The notes under the pieces were generated by a model that ran no database searches, was not told the DNA's origin, and saw only the letters and a list, made by a program, of their open reading frames with translations. A stretch of DNA of 64,000 nucleotides, taken from assembly GCF_000227745.2 (NCBI RefSeq), contig NC_018012.1:3155501-3219500 (forward strand), read 5' to 3'. The stretch is from Thiocystis violascens DSM 198. GTDB taxonomy: Bacteria > Pseudomonadota > Gammaproteobacteria > Chromatiales > Chromatiaceae. Shown here in pieces: positions 1 to 8,948 of this stretch (within the stretch, counting starts at the first letter, position 1; every line of letters starts with the position of its first letter). Position numbers and translations under genes: made by a program.

Positions 1-142
1 GCGTTTCTGGCGCGACGCCATTCTCAACCGCGGAGTCCTCGCCAACCCCTGAGCGCGATGTCTCGGGCGGCCAATCCTTCCACTGCAGAACGAGTAGCCC
101 AAGCAGCGCCAGTACGATCATGCCGGGCAGGATTTTCGTCAC
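1..142 (-). CDS. 5' end of the next gsp-operon gene (GspN/GspC-like candidate), partial
   Basis: A GTG-initiated frame overlaps the gspM stop by 3 bases (GTGA) and runs off the left edge of the window. The visible 47 residues start with a short cytoplasmic tip followed by a hydrophobic stretch (about residues 4-20, MIVLALLGLLVLQW) and then a polar Ser/Glu-rich part. This is the look of a bitopic inner-membrane secretion protein with its body in the periplasm. Position directly after gspM suggests gspN or another late gsp gene, but too little is present to decide the family. The start rests on the overlap with gspM and on the membrane segment beginning straight after it. Confidence 0.5.
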   Translation of the reverse strand, partial: MTKILPGMIVLALLGLLVLQWKDWPPETSRSGVGEDSAVENGVAPET

Positions 143-753
143 GAGCCATCTCCGGCGAGGGCGAAACCGAAGATGTCCAGCCTCACGGTCAATTCTCCCG
201 CAGGGTTGGTCGGCATCCGGCGCGCCAGACGACTGCGCGCGTCTTGTGCCGGAAGTTGTGGACGCGCGGAGGAACGCACCGAAACCTGTTCCACGAACAG
301 GAAAGGCCGCGCCTGTTCGAGCTGATGCAGAACATCCAGTAGGGTCTCGGTCGTTCCCTGAATCTGGGTGCGCACCCGCACGCTAGGCGGATCCTGATCC
401 TTCTCCGCCGGAAGCAACTGGGTACTGATCAGTCGACCCTTGGCGGCCGTGACGATTTCCTGCACCTGACTTTGCAGTTGCGCCCCGGCGAGTGCCGGCG
501 TTGGCGCCTTGAAATAGAATTCCTTGAAGGCGTCGTTACCGCGCACACTGGCCAATTCCTCCTTGAGCCGAGGCAGAGTGTTCACTAATCGTCGATAACG
601 AACCCGTTGTTCCTCGCCGGTCTCGATCCGCCGATCCAAGCTGGCGAGCTGGTTTGCCCAAGGGATCAGGATGCCCGCGAGGGCCAGCAGCGGGATCAGG
701 ATCGCCATGGTCCAGAGGATCGCGCAGAAGATCTTTGAAGAGGGCTTCGGCAT
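139..753 (-). CDS. gspM: type II secretion system protein GspM
   Basis: Inner-membrane assembly-platform protein of the type II secretion system, partner of GspL. The 204-residue product has a short cytoplasmic tail, one transmembrane helix (about residues 9-30), a coiled-coil-like Arg/Glu stretch (about 38-70) and a small periplasmic ferredoxin-like domain, as in the GspM (PulM, GspMb) family. The start ATG overlaps the gspL stop as TAATG, and the gene ends within the start of the next gene, so it is translationally coupled on both sides. The assignment depends on order (G-H-I-J-K-L-M) as much as on sequence, because GspM is poorly conserved. Confidence 0.85.
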   Translation of the reverse strand: MPKPSSKIFCAILWTMAILIPLLALAGILIPWANQLASLDRRIETGEEQRVRYRRLVNTLPRLKEELASVRGNDAFKEFYFKAPTPALAGAQLQSQVQEIVTAAKGRLISTQLLPAEKDQDPPSVRVRTQIQGTTETLLDVLHQLEQARPFLFVEQVSVRSSARPQLPAQDARSRLARRMPTNPAGELTVRLDIFGFALAGDGS

Positions 754-1853
754 TACTCTGCTTCCTGACGGGTAAAGCGAAACGAGAGATTGAAACGTTC
801 CCGGCCGCTGCTGGCGATTTGCGTCACCGGGGACTTGAACGACACGCCATCGATGCCGGGCGCCTGTTCGAGGATGGCGATCAGGGCCGTTGACTGCCCC
901 GATTCGCCGCGCAGATCGACCTGGCCCTGGTTGTATTCAAAACTCTGAATCCAGGTGTCGTCGGGGAGGCGGTCGGTCAGTTCGCGCAGCATCTCCAGGA
1001 TCGGCGGTTGCTCCCATTTCCGCTGGAGCACGGCGGTGCTGCCCAGGCGGGCGCGCTCCAATTCCTGCCGCAATTCGTCGACCGCGATAGCTTGGGTACG
1101 AAGGTCGCGTAACTCGACGTCCAATGTCTGGGCGATCTTGGTCTTCTGCCAGACCGGGGTTAGCAGAATGGCCAGAACCAAAAGGCAGGCGAGGATCGCC
1201 AGGAGGCCATTCGTGCCGAAGGCGTTCTTTTGATGGCGCGGGCGCTCCTCGGGCGGCAGTAGATTCGCGCGTGGCCAGGCTCCGGCCCAACGGATCCGAT
1301 CGATCGGCGAGCCGGCATCCGCCATCCGTTTGATCCAGCCGCCGATGCGATCGCGTCGGCACAGCGCCAGATCGAGCGTCAATCGGGCGGTCTGCTTGAT
1401 ATTGGCTTGCAGGGCGTAATCGAAAACGATCTCCTGTGCCTGGAAGGGCGAGAGACGATCCAGCTCGTGTTGCATGACCTGATGCAGGTTGCCGCGCACC
1501 TGGGCGGGAAAAGACACGCTTCTGGTCAGAATATCGTCCGGAGGCAGCAGCAGATCCGTCCGGTAGCCATGGTCACGACAGCGTTCAAGAATCACTCCGG
1601 GCAGAGGCGTGGCGGCATCGAGATCGAAATCGCCCATTTCCTCTCGTTCTTGTCCGGTCGCCAGAAATAAACGCGCCCGCGTACCAGCGACCTCGACGAT
1701 CAGACGTCGCTGGCGACGCGCCAGGGAGTGCCTGATCAGCGCCGGTAGGCACACCGCGGCTTGCTCCAGAAGATCCTGGAAGAATTCGGGCTTGGAGGTT
1801 CCGGTTCCAGGCAAGCTCTTCGGAAAAAGCTTTAGACGATCGATGAACGCCAT
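753..1853 (-). CDS. gspL: type II secretion system protein GspL
   Basis: Inner-membrane protein that in type II secretion links the GspE ATPase to the periplasmic pseudopilus machinery. The product (366 residues from the ATG chosen) has an actin-like cytoplasmic region, a single transmembrane helix at about residues 216-234 (LLAILACLLVLAILLTP) and a PilN-like periplasmic domain. It is somewhat shorter than the classical 400-residue GspL. An upstream TTG at 1874 would add seven residues, but the ATG is preferred. There is no strong ribosome-binding site. About 276 bases without a convincing gene separate it from gspK, the only sizeable gap in the operon. Confidence 0.85.
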   Translation of the reverse strand: MAFIDRLKLFPKSLPGTGTSKPEFFQDLLEQAAVCLPALIRHSLARRQRRLIVEVAGTRARLFLATGQEREEMGDFDLDAATPLPGVILERCRDHGYRTDLLLPPDDILTRSVSFPAQVRGNLHQVMQHELDRLSPFQAQEIVFDYALQANIKQTARLTLDLALCRRDRIGGWIKRMADAGSPIDRIRWAGAWPRANLLPPEERPRHQKNAFGTNGLLAILACLLVLAILLTPVWQKTKIAQTLDVELRDLRTQAIAVDELRQELERARLGSTAVLQRKWEQPPILEMLRELTDRLPDDTWIQSFEYNQGQVDLRGESGQSTALIAILEQAPGIDGVSFKSPVTQIASSGRERFNLSFRFTRQEAE

Positions 1854-2129
1854 GGGCGAGATTGGATTCCGCAATAGCTCGTGAACGATGTTTTCGCACC
1901 GACAGGCTGAACCGGATCGTGCAGCGGCGGATAGAGCGAGGCGTCATCCGAGAGCGCCAGGCCCCGGTAGCAGCCATGGCCGCGGCAGCAGAACCAGCGC
2001 GCCTTGAACCAGCAGCGAGGGCGGAAAAGACCGGCTCGGTGTGGTGGCGGATGTGCACCCGATCATCAAGGGTTCGGGCGTGCGAACGGCAATGCCGCAG
2101 GCTTCCGAGGCGCACATGGAGCCATCGCC

Positions 2130-3044
2130 TTATTCCGCCTCCCTCAGAGGATTGAAACGCCGCCAGTGGACCAGATACGGCGGTTGTTGTCCAGGCATCA
2201 GCTCCATCAGCGCCTCCATCCGCCGCCCCCTTTGGCCGGCGATGTCATCCGTGACCAGAATCCGATACAGCGGTCCGCCACGATTCGCCGCGCGCGGTCC
2301 CCGTGCGCCGGGCACGGTGGTTGTGTCCCGCTCGACGATCTGAAGCTGGGCATCCTCCAGCGAAATCCCCTGGGTGGCGGCCAGGATGGCCGGCGACGCA
2401 AACGCCAGCTCGGGATCCGCGCCCTCGCCCTCGACAGTGACCTCCGGAGCAAGCCGCCGGTAAATTTCCTGGGTCATCCCAAGCACCTGCCGCAATTCCT
2501 CGACAGCGACAAATGGTCCGTCCTTGGCGCCAATGGCGGCCCCGGCATCGCGATAGTCGTCATCCTCCGCGCCATTGAGCTGAGTCAGATCGTCCTCGTC
2601 GCGCCAGTCGGCGATCGCGTCCGCCAGTTGGGCGGCGGCGTCCTCGGAGACCCCGAGGATTTCCAGCAGGCTGGTCAGCACCGTCGGCTCGGTCTGATTC
2701 AGATTGAGCCGCGACAGTTCGTTCATCACCGAGATGGTCAACTCCGTGCCCGCGAAACGCCACCGATGGGGGGCGCCATTCGGTCGCCATTCTGCGGATT
2801 CCGCCGTCTCGTCGTCCAGTTCGAGCGCTGGCGGTTCGTCTTGAATGGCATCGGGCATCAGGAACCGCAAGGCGGTATAGGCGATGGCCGCGTCGCTCAA
2901 CAGACGAAACCGGGTGGTCGCGACGTGATTCTCGGTCAAGGCCATTTCGGTGCGCTGGGCGGTGGTCATGCTGACCGCCATCACCGTGAGCAGGGTCAGC
3001 ACCCACAGAACTAGCATCAAGGCAATGCCGCGCTGACGTTTCAT
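2130..3044 (-). CDS. gspK: type II secretion system minor pseudopilin GspK
   Basis: Minor pseudopilin that caps the pseudopilus tip with GspI and GspJ. The N-terminus is a prepilin-like leader (MKRQRG before IALMLVLWVLTLLTVMAV). As usual in GspK, the conserved glutamate at position +5 of the mature pilin is absent. A large periplasmic body of about 280 residues follows, with the acidic helical region typical of the family (for example ADWRDEDDLTQLNGAEDDDY), consistent with the SAM-like domain and calcium site. Length (304) is normal. It lies eight bases after gspJ in the same operon. Confidence 0.92.
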   Translation of the reverse strand: MKRQRGIALMLVLWVLTLLTVMAVSMTTAQRTEMALTENHVATTRFRLLSDAAIAYTALRFLMPDAIQDEPPALELDDETAESAEWRPNGAPHRWRFAGTELTISVMNELSRLNLNQTEPTVLTSLLEILGVSEDAAAQLADAIADWRDEDDLTQLNGAEDDDYRDAGAAIGAKDGPFVAVEELRQVLGMTQEIYRRLAPEVTVEGEGADPELAFASPAILAATQGISLEDAQLQIVERDTTTVPGARGPRAANRGGPLYRILVTDDIAGQRGRRMEALMELMPGQQPPYLVHWRRFNPLREAE

Positions 3045-3052
3045 GGGGCGCG

Positions 3053-3760
3053 TCAGGAACGCCGTCCGGGCAGCGCGATGACGAGATCCGGCCAGGTTCG
3101 CGCGGCGGTGGTCAGACGGATGCGCAATTGCGTGGGCGGATTCGCCTGTTCAAACCAGTCCTCATGCCAGTCGGGTTCGGTCTCTCCCTCCGCCAGCCCA
3201 AGGTAGAGAATCTCGAAGGCGTCGACCCGGTCGAGAAGCAGGGTTCGACCGAAGGCGCCATCGGCCGCGTCCAGGTCGACGGGAAGATCCGCCACGGATC
3301 GCGCGCCATCCTTGTCCAAAGGTTCCCAGGGCGGAAACCCGTCGCCGCCCTCCAGCACCTCCGGATGCAGCAGCCAGCGCGTCAGGACGAGCGCGCGCGA
3401 ATTCCCCCGGTCTTCCAGGGTCAGACGCAGCACATAGAGCCCCGAGACGCCAACCTGCTCCGACAGGGGCGCGGCGAATTCGAGGCTTTCCGCATCCCCC
3501 CCAAAAATCGCGACCGTTTCGGCCTCGACGAGGGTCGACGCGACCCTGGCTTGACTCAGGATGCGCGCTAGAAAGCCGTGAGCCAACCGGAGTTCTCCAA
3601 TTTGCTCCGTGGCGGCATCGACGCTTTCCCAGGCGCGCAGACCGAGACGCAGCCCCGAAAATAAGAGTAGAGCGATCAGACTGATCATGGCCAGCGCGAT
3701 CAGCAGCTCGACCAGGGTAAAACCGCCGCCACGTTTCTCCGTCACCGTTGCACGCATCAT
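3053..3760 (-). CDS. gspJ: type II secretion system minor pseudopilin GspJ
   Basis: Minor pseudopilin of the tip complex. The prepilin cleavage motif GGG/FTLVELLIALAMI is at about residues 11-24 from the chosen ATG. A longer frame extends 27 codons upstream, but that part overlaps gspI. The ATG at 3760 has an AGGAG ribosome-binding site about nine bases upstream and lies just after the gspI stop, so it decides the start. The rest is a typical GspJ periplasmic beta domain, giving 235 residues. The gene lies between gspI and gspK. Confidence 0.92.
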   Translation of the reverse strand: MMRATVTEKRGGGFTLVELLIALAMISLIALLLFSGLRLGLRAWESVDAATEQIGELRLAHGFLARILSQARVASTLVEAETVAIFGGDAESLEFAAPLSEQVGVSGLYVLRLTLEDRGNSRALVLTRWLLHPEVLEGGDGFPPWEPLDKDGARSVADLPVDLDAADGAFGRTLLLDRVDAFEILYLGLAEGETEPDWHEDWFEQANPPTQLRIRLTTAARTWPDLVIALPGRRS

Positions 3761-3774
3761 CGAATCGGCTCCTG

Positions 3775-4203
3775 TTAGAGACGCTCGCCCAGACGCAGCG
3801 TCGAGACGGTCAGCCGGCGGACGCGGCCGGCCTCCTCCCAAAGCGCGGTTGCCTGCACGCGATAGGGCATGACCGGCGGTTCCGTTTGCCCGGCGCTCAA
3901 CCCCATGCTCGGATCAGGCGACGCGACATCCTCCTCGATCTCGAACGGGGCCACGGTGACCTCCCAGGCGAAGCCATCCTCGGGCTCACCCGAGACCGTG
4001 CCTTCCTCCAATGGAATGTCGACACCGACGGCGGCGAGCTTCGATTCGACCAGCGACGCCGCCTGGCTGTATTGAGAAGAGACGAGGGTCGCCAGACTCG
4101 CGCGAGAGAATATTTCCAGGAGCACGCCAAGCGTGATCGCCAGGATGGCGAAGGCCACCAGCACCTCCAGCAGGGAAAAGCCACGCTGGCGGCGGGTGCT
4201 CAC
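3775..4203 (-). CDS. gspI: type II secretion system minor pseudopilin GspI
   Basis: Minor pseudopilin thought to start assembly of the pseudopilus tip. The leader MSTRRQRG is followed by FSLLEVLVAFAILAI, a type IV prepilin peptidase site with the +5 glutamate. At 142 residues it is of normal length for GspI. The ATG overlaps the gspH stop as ATGA, which fixes the start and implies coupling. Confidence 0.92.
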   Translation of the reverse strand: MSTRRQRGFSLLEVLVAFAILAITLGVLLEIFSRASLATLVSSQYSQAASLVESKLAAVGVDIPLEEGTVSGEPEDGFAWEVTVAPFEIEEDVASPDPSMGLSAGQTEPPVMPYRVQATALWEEAGRVRRLTVSTLRLGERL

Positions 4204-4682
4204 GGCGTTTCCCAGGGCGCCAACTCGATTCGTCCCGTGAGCCAGGTCACCCCGATCTGATAACCATGATCGCGATAGGTCACGAGGATGCGCCCGCCGG
4301 TCGAGCTGCCATCCGGGAAGAAGCGGATGACGCCCTGTCGGTCATCCAGCATCTCGCGGCTGGCCGTCTCCAACTCGACCTTCAGGCGTTTGGGCAGATT
4401 CAGGGTGCGATAACCCTGGAGTGCAAGCTGGCGCGCCTCGACATCGACCAGCAACTCCGTCTCGATGCCCTGCCGGATGGCCGATTCCCTGGCCAGCCGA
4501 AGGGTCGCGGCGGTCCGACGCGCGGCGGACTTCATTTCGACGCCGGGGAAGGCGGCGGAAAACAGGGAGGGAACCGCGGTCATCATCAGCGCCGCGATCG
4601 CCAGAACCACCAGCAGCTCGACCAGGGTAAACCCGGCTGTCCTGAACGGCGAGGACGCGATCATGGTTTTGCTGGCCGGCAT
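4200..4682 (-). CDS. gspH: type II secretion system minor pseudopilin GspH
   Basis: Minor pseudopilin of the secretion pseudopilus. The motif AG/FTLVELLVVLAIAALMM marks the prepilin peptidase site, followed by a GspH-type periplasmic domain of about 130 residues. The open frame begins further upstream, at 4736; ATGs at 4682 and 4664 give leaders of 17 or 11 residues. None has a clear ribosome-binding site, so the exact start is uncertain. The stop overlaps the gspI start by 4 bases. Confidence 0.88.
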   Translation of the reverse strand: MPASKTMIASSPFRTAGFTLVELLVVLAIAALMMTAVPSLFSAAFPGVEMKSAARRTAATLRLARESAIRQGIETELLVDVEARQLALQGYRTLNLPKRLKVELETASREMLDDRQGVIRFFPDGSSTGGRILVTYRDHGYQIGVTWLTGRIELAPWETP

Positions 4683-4760
4683 GAGGAGAACCCGATATCC
4701 AGCGATAGCGTGGATGGTTTCAGGGCGATGGGGCACGCCATGCCCCAGGCCGATGGCGCG

Positions 4761-5186
4761 TTACTCCCAACCGCGGATGTCCGCGTTCTCGCCGTCGCCG
4801 CCGTCGCGATTGTCGGCGCCGAGCGACCAGAGATCGAAGCTCCCGTTTTCGCCGGGGTAGCGGTACTGATATTCAAACCCCCAGGGATCCTTGGGCACGT
4901 CGCTTTTCTTCAGATAGGGTCCGTTCCAGTTCGGAACGTCCCCCGGTTTTTCGACCAGCGCCTTGATGTCGGTTGGATAATGGCCAAGCTCCAACCGGTA
5001 CAGGTCGAGCGTGGCGGCAAGATCCTCGATCTGAAGTTTGGCCGTCTTGGTCTTGGAACTGCCCAGGAATTTCATCACCTGCGGACCCACCAGACCGGCG
5101 AGCAGCCCGAGGATGGCGAGGACGACCAGCAGTTCGACCAGCGTGAAGCCGCGACGACGTGGATTTCGCATGAAACGCATCTGCAT
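4761..5186 (-). CDS. gspG: type II secretion system major pseudopilin GspG
   Basis: Major pseudopilin that forms the shaft of the type II secretion pseudopilus. The leader ends in RRRG, followed by FTLVELLVVLAILGLLAGLVGPQ. The C-terminal part shows the GspG signature of the calcium-binding loop (DPWGFEYQYRYPGENGSFDLWS and a D-rich tail). The longer reading frame begins at 5279, but the ATG at 5186 follows GAGG and gives the usual leader, for 141 residues. It is the first gene of the minus-strand gsp operon in this window. No gspC-F genes lie upstream, so they must be elsewhere. Confidence 0.93.
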   Translation of the reverse strand: MQMRFMRNPRRRGFTLVELLVVLAILGLLAGLVGPQVMKFLGSSKTKTAKLQIEDLAATLDLYRLELGHYPTDIKALVEKPGDVPNWNGPYLKKSDVPKDPWGFEYQYRYPGENGSFDLWSLGADNRDGGDGENADIRGWE

Positions 5187-5600
5187 GACCTCGATACCCC
5201 TGTCCGATTCGGAATGAATTGCGCGAGCATTGTAGGACGCGCGGGCAAAACGGCCAAGCATCGGCGCTTTCCCCAGCAATTCTCAGTTTGAACTTAATCG
5301 AACGCGATAACCGGACGTAGGGGAAGGTTTCAAACCCGCCCCTTGTATCTTGAACCTCGTGGTAGCTAGCTCCCATCACACGAGGCGGCGGCAGCTTGCA
5401 CCCTGAAGGCGCTGACCTTGTGGCGTCGATGAAGCCCGCCGTCTCACCTCGCACGCCAGCGCTGACACTGAACGGTATCCAAGGGGCGAACCCTGCATGC
5501 ACAAGGCCAGTGGGCGCGATCCTTGTCTTTCCCGTTGTTGTCCTGCGGTAAAGTAGCCGACTCCCGCTGCCCGACACGACCTGGAACCAGAAACACCCCG
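5187..5600. other. divergent intergenic region between gspG and hsdM
   Basis: This stretch should hold the promoters of the divergent gsp and hsd operons. I see no clear -10/-35 pair. It contains a 40-codon plus-strand frame starting with ATG at 5429, of uncharacterised type and without a convincing ribosome-binding site. No tRNA, terminator or IS end was recognised. Confidence 0.4.
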
Positions 5601-7994
5601 ATGGCCCTCAAGAAATCCGAACTCTACTCTTCCCTCTGGCGGTCCTGCGACGAGCTGCGCGGGGGCATGGATGCGAGTCAGTACAAGGACTATGTGCTGG
5701 TCCTGCTGTTCGTCAAATATGTCTCCGACAAATACGCCCAGGATCCGGATCCCGATGCCCCGATCGTCGTCCCGCGCGGCGGCGGGTTCGCGGACATGGT
5801 GGCGGCCAAGGGCGACAAGGAGATCGGCGACCGGATCAACAAGATCATCGGCCGGCTGGCCGATGCCAACGACAGCCTCAAGGGCGCGATCAACGTCGCC
5901 AACTTCAATGACGAGGAAAAGCTCGGCAAGGCGAAAGAGATGGTCGACCGGCTCACCAAACTGGTGGCCATCTTCGAGGGACTGGATTTCGGCAAGAACC
6001 GCATCGAAGGCGACGACCTGCTGGGCGACGCCTACGAATACCTGATGCGCCACTTCGCCACCGAGTCGGGCAAGAGCAAAGGCCAGTTCTACACCCCGGC
6101 GGAAGTCTCGCGCGTCATGTCGATGGTGATCGATCTGGGACGGGCGACCAGCGGCGCGCAGTCGATCTACGACCCGACCTGTGGCTCGGGATCCCTGCTC
6201 CTGAAGGCCCATGACGAAGCGAAAACCCGCACCGGCAAGGATCTGACGCTCTACGGCCAGGAGATGGACAACGCCACCGCCGCGCTCGCGCGCATGAACA
6301 TGGTGCTGCACGACTGCCCCGAGGCCGACATCTGGCAGGCCAACAGCCTCGCCGCGCCACATTTCAAACACTCGGACGGCAACCTCAAGACCTTCGATTA
6401 TCTGGTCGCCAATCCGCCTTTCTCCAACAAAAACTGGACCAGCGGTCTGAACGCGGCCAGCGATCTCTACGGACGGTTCGAGTACGGCATCCCACCGGAC
6501 AAGAACGGCGATTACGCCTTTCTGCTGCACATGCTGAAAAGTATGAAGAGCACCGGCAAGGCGGCGGTCATCCTGCCCCATGGCGTGCTGTTCCGGGGGA
6601 ATGCCGAGGCCGAGATCCGTCGGCGTATCGTCGGGCAGGGCTACATCAAGGGCATCATCGGCCTGCCGGCCAACCTCTTCTATGGCACCGGCATCCCCGC
6701 CTGCATCATCGTCATGGACAAGGAAGGCGCGGCCGGGCGCAAGGGTCTCTTCATGGTCGATGCCAGCAAAGGCTACATCAAGGACGGCAATAAGAACCGC
6801 CTGCGTGCCCAGGACATCCACCGGATCGTCGATACCTTCACCCGACAGGTGGAGATCCCGAAGTATGCGCGTCTGGTGCCGCTGGCCGAGATCGCCGCCA
6901 ACGACTTCAACCTCAATCTGCCGCGCTACATCGACAGCACCGAACCCGAGGACTGGCAAGACATCGCGGCACATCTGAAGGGCGGCATCCCCAACCGCGA
7001 CCTCGACGGGCTGGCCGACTATTGGCAGGTCTTCCCCAGTGTGCGCCGCGAACTCTTTGCCGATGCTGACCGCCCCGGTTACAGCCAGCTCAAGATCGAG
7101 GCCGGGCGCATCAAGGCCAGTATCTTCGGCCACCCGGAGTTCACCACCTTCAATGCACAGGCCACGGAGCATTTTGATGCCTGGCGGCAGGCCAATACAC
7201 CGCTGCTCACCGGCATCCGGATCGGCGACCGCCCCAAGCGGCTGATCGAAACCCTCTCGGAAAACCTGCTGGAGACCTTCCGCGCCGTGCCGCTGATCGA
7301 CCCCTATGATGTCTATCAGCACCTGATGGATTATTGGGCCGAGACGATGCAGGACGATGCCTGGATGCTGGTCAGCGACGGCTGGCAAGCGGTTCAGGAT
7401 GGCAGGCCCAATACCGACCTGATCCCGCCCGCGCTGATCATTGCCCGCTATTTTGCCGACGAACAGGCGACCGTCGAACGACTGGAGGCCAAGCGCGATG
7501 CCATCAGCCGCCAGATGGAGGAGATGGACGATGAACAGGGCGGCGAGGAGGGTCTGCTGAATGCGGCGGCCCGAACCGAACGGGGCAAGCTCACGGCCAG
7601 GAGCGTCAAGGATCAGCTCAAGGCTATCCAAGGCGATCCGAACGCGGCGGACGAACGCCAGGCGCTGGAAGACTATGCCGCATTGATCGAACAGGAAGGC
7701 GCCGCCAGCAAGGCCGTGAAAGCGGCGAAAAAGGCGCTCGATGCCAAGGTCGCAGCCAAGTATGGGCAACTCACCGAGGCCGAGATCAAGACCCTGGTGG
7801 TGGACGACAAATGGCTCGCCAGCCTCGCCGCCGGCGTGCAGGGTGAATTGGACCGCGTCAGTCAGGCGCTCACCGGGCGCATTCGGCAACTGGCTGACCG
7901 CTATGACACGCCGCTGCCCGATCTCCTCAATGAAGTGGAGGGGTTGGCCGCGCGGGTCGATGGACATTTGCAGCGGATGGGATTCAGCTCGTGA
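5601..7994 (+). CDS. hsdM: type I restriction-modification system DNA methyltransferase subunit HsdM
   Basis: N6-adenine methyltransferase subunit of a type I restriction-modification system. It transfers methyl groups from S-adenosylmethionine to the site chosen by HsdS. An N-terminal helical HsdM domain (about residues 1-140) is followed by the methyltransferase core, with the SAM motif DPTCGSGSLLLKA at about residue 191 and the catalytic NPPF motif at about 271. The protein is 797 residues, much longer than a 500-residue EcoKI-type HsdM. The extra C-terminal 280 residues are charged and coiled-coil-like (for example VERLEAKRDAISRQMEEMDD). The open frame begins 26 codons earlier, but the MALKKSELYSSLW start fits the family. 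It is first in the hsd operon. Confidence 0.95.
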   Translation: MALKKSELYSSLWRSCDELRGGMDASQYKDYVLVLLFVKYVSDKYAQDPDPDAPIVVPRGGGFADMVAAKGDKEIGDRINKIIGRLADANDSLKGAINVANFNDEEKLGKAKEMVDRLTKLVAIFEGLDFGKNRIEGDDLLGDAYEYLMRHFATESGKSKGQFYTPAEVSRVMSMVIDLGRATSGAQSIYDPTCGSGSLLLKAHDEAKTRTGKDLTLYGQEMDNATAALARMNMVLHDCPEADIWQANSLAAPHFKHSDGNLKTFDYLVANPPFSNKNWTSGLNAASDLYGRFEYGIPPDKNGDYAFLLHMLKSMKSTGKAAVILPHGVLFRGNAEAEIRRRIVGQGYIKGIIGLPANLFYGTGIPACIIVMDKEGAAGRKGLFMVDASKGYIKDGNKNRLRAQDIHRIVDTFTRQVEIPKYARLVPLAEIAANDFNLNLPRYIDSTEPEDWQDIAAHLKGGIPNRDLDGLADYWQVFPSVRRELFADADRPGYSQLKIEAGRIKASIFGHPEFTTFNAQATEHFDAWRQANTPLLTGIRIGDRPKRLIETLSENLLETFRAVPLIDPYDVYQHLMDYWAETMQDDAWMLVSDGWQAVQDGRPNTDLIPPALIIARYFADEQATVERLEAKRDAISRQMEEMDDEQGGEEGLLNAAARTERGKLTARSVKDQLKAIQGDPNAADERQALEDYAALIEQEGAASKAVKAAKKALDAKVAAKYGQLTEAEIKTLVVDDKWLASLAAGVQGELDRVSQALTGRIRQLADRYDTPLPDLLNEVEGLAARVDGHLQRMGFSS

Positions 7995-8055
7995 AGAAAT
8001 ATCTGGACAAACAGTGAAATTGGCTTGGAACGCAGTCTTTAAGCCTGCTAGTCTG

Positions 8056-8072
8056 TACGGTAATAAACCGTA
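8056..8072. promoter_or_regulatory. inverted repeat, probable operator of the tacAT-like module
   Basis: TACGGT-AATAA-ACCGTA is a perfect 6-bp inverted repeat with a 5-bp spacer. It ends 12 bases before the antitoxin ATG and just upstream of its GGAG ribosome-binding site. A palindrome here is the usual binding site for autorepression by a ribbon-helix-helix antitoxin. The role is inferred from position. Confidence 0.6.
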
Positions 8073-8084
8073 TGGAGAAAGAGC

Positions 8085-8357
8085 ATGTCCGAAGCCATCG
8101 AGCGATTCGACATCCGCTTGCCCGCCAACGCCAAGCAACTGCTGATGCAGGCGGCGGACATCAGCGGCAACACCCTGACTGGCCTTGTGCTGAACGCCGC
8201 TCTGGACAAAGCGCGGGAAATCCTGCGCAGCCACCAGCACTTCATGCTGAACGCCGAGGAATGGCGTCGGTTCGCCGAAACGCTGGACCATCCCCCCGCG
8301 CCGAACGACGCCCTGCAAGCCGCCTGGCGCGAGTACCGGGATGCCGGACTGGAATGA
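8085..8357 (+). CDS. type II antitoxin, TacA/DUF1778 family
   Basis: A 90-residue ribbon-helix-helix antitoxin of the DUF1778/TacA family (MSEAIERFDIRLPANAKQLL start, AADISGNTLTGLVLNAAL helix, and a C-terminal toxin-wrapping tail). The N-terminal RHH part should bind the palindrome just upstream, and the C-terminal part should neutralise the following acetyltransferase toxin. It has a GGAG ribosome-binding site. The stop overlaps the toxin start as ATGA. It sits inside the hsd operon, between hsdM and hsdS. Confidence 0.85.
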   Translation: MSEAIERFDIRLPANAKQLLMQAADISGNTLTGLVLNAALDKAREILRSHQHFMLNAEEWRRFAETLDHPPAPNDALQAAWREYRDAGLE

Positions 8358-8875
8358 AGATCGTCGCGTTCGATCCCCGCCGCCACCATCGCGCGGGTTT
8401 TGCGTGCGGCCATGACGGGCTGGACGAGTATCTGAGGCGCTACGCGAGCCAGAGTCTGCGCAACCACCTGGCGCGGGTGTACGTCGCCGAGGACGGCGAC
8501 GCCAGGGTGCTGGGCTATTACACCCTGTCCGCGGCGTCCCTTGGCCACGACGAATTCCCCGAACCCATGGCTCGCCGTTTGCCAAAGTATCCGGTTCCAG
8601 CCGTCTTGATCGGGCGCATGGCGAGCGACCGCCAGGCGCGCGAATCCGGCCTGCGCATTGGTTCGCGCCTCTTGATCCACGCCCTCAAGCAAGCCATCCG
8701 CGCCGCCGACACGATCGGCGTGCAATGCGTCATCGTGGACAGCAAGCCGGAAGCCGTGGCGTTTTATCGGCGTTTCGGGTTCATCCCGTTGACGGAGGAT
8801 GGGTTGAAGCTCTATCTGCCGATCGCGACGGTTAAGACGTTGGATCATCAGCATGAAACAGTCGAGCCGGCCTGA
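8354..8875 (+). CDS. GNAT-family toxin, TacT-like aminoacyl-tRNA acetyltransferase
   Basis: A 173-residue GNAT acetyltransferase of the type paired with DUF1778 antitoxins. TacT toxins acetylate the amino group of charged tRNAs and stop translation. Visible family features are FDPRRHHRAGFACGHDGLDEYL at the N-terminus, the acetyl-CoA loop region QARESGLRIGSRLLIHAL (with the R/Q-x-x-G-x-G/A pattern slightly altered) and the C-terminal AVAFYRRFGFIPL motif with the conserved tyrosine. The ATG is inside the antitoxin stop (ATGA), so the pair is coupled. Substrate is inferred from the family. Confidence 0.85.
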   Translation: MKIVAFDPRRHHRAGFACGHDGLDEYLRRYASQSLRNHLARVYVAEDGDARVLGYYTLSAASLGHDEFPEPMARRLPKYPVPAVLIGRMASDRQARESGLRIGSRLLIHALKQAIRAADTIGVQCVIVDSKPEAVAFYRRFGFIPLTEDGLKLYLPIATVKTLDHQHETVEPA

Positions 8876-8948
8876 AAGGGACTCGGATCAGCATCGCCCG
8901 CTCAGGTTCCCGCCGGCCGGCGGCTTCATGAATTGAGAGGTAACAACC

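Noticed and set aside
1854..2129. Possible small gene between gspK and gspL; one minus-strand frame reads GHGCYRGLALSDDASLYPPL
   Set aside because: It has no start with a ribosome-binding site and overlaps the gspL start region. I could not tie it to a family, so it is noted only here.
5376..8585. A very long open frame (over 1000 codons) on the strand opposite hsdM and the tacAT-like genes
   Set aside because: It is the antisense shadow of GC-rich coding sequence. hsdM on the plus strand has clear family motifs, while this frame has none.
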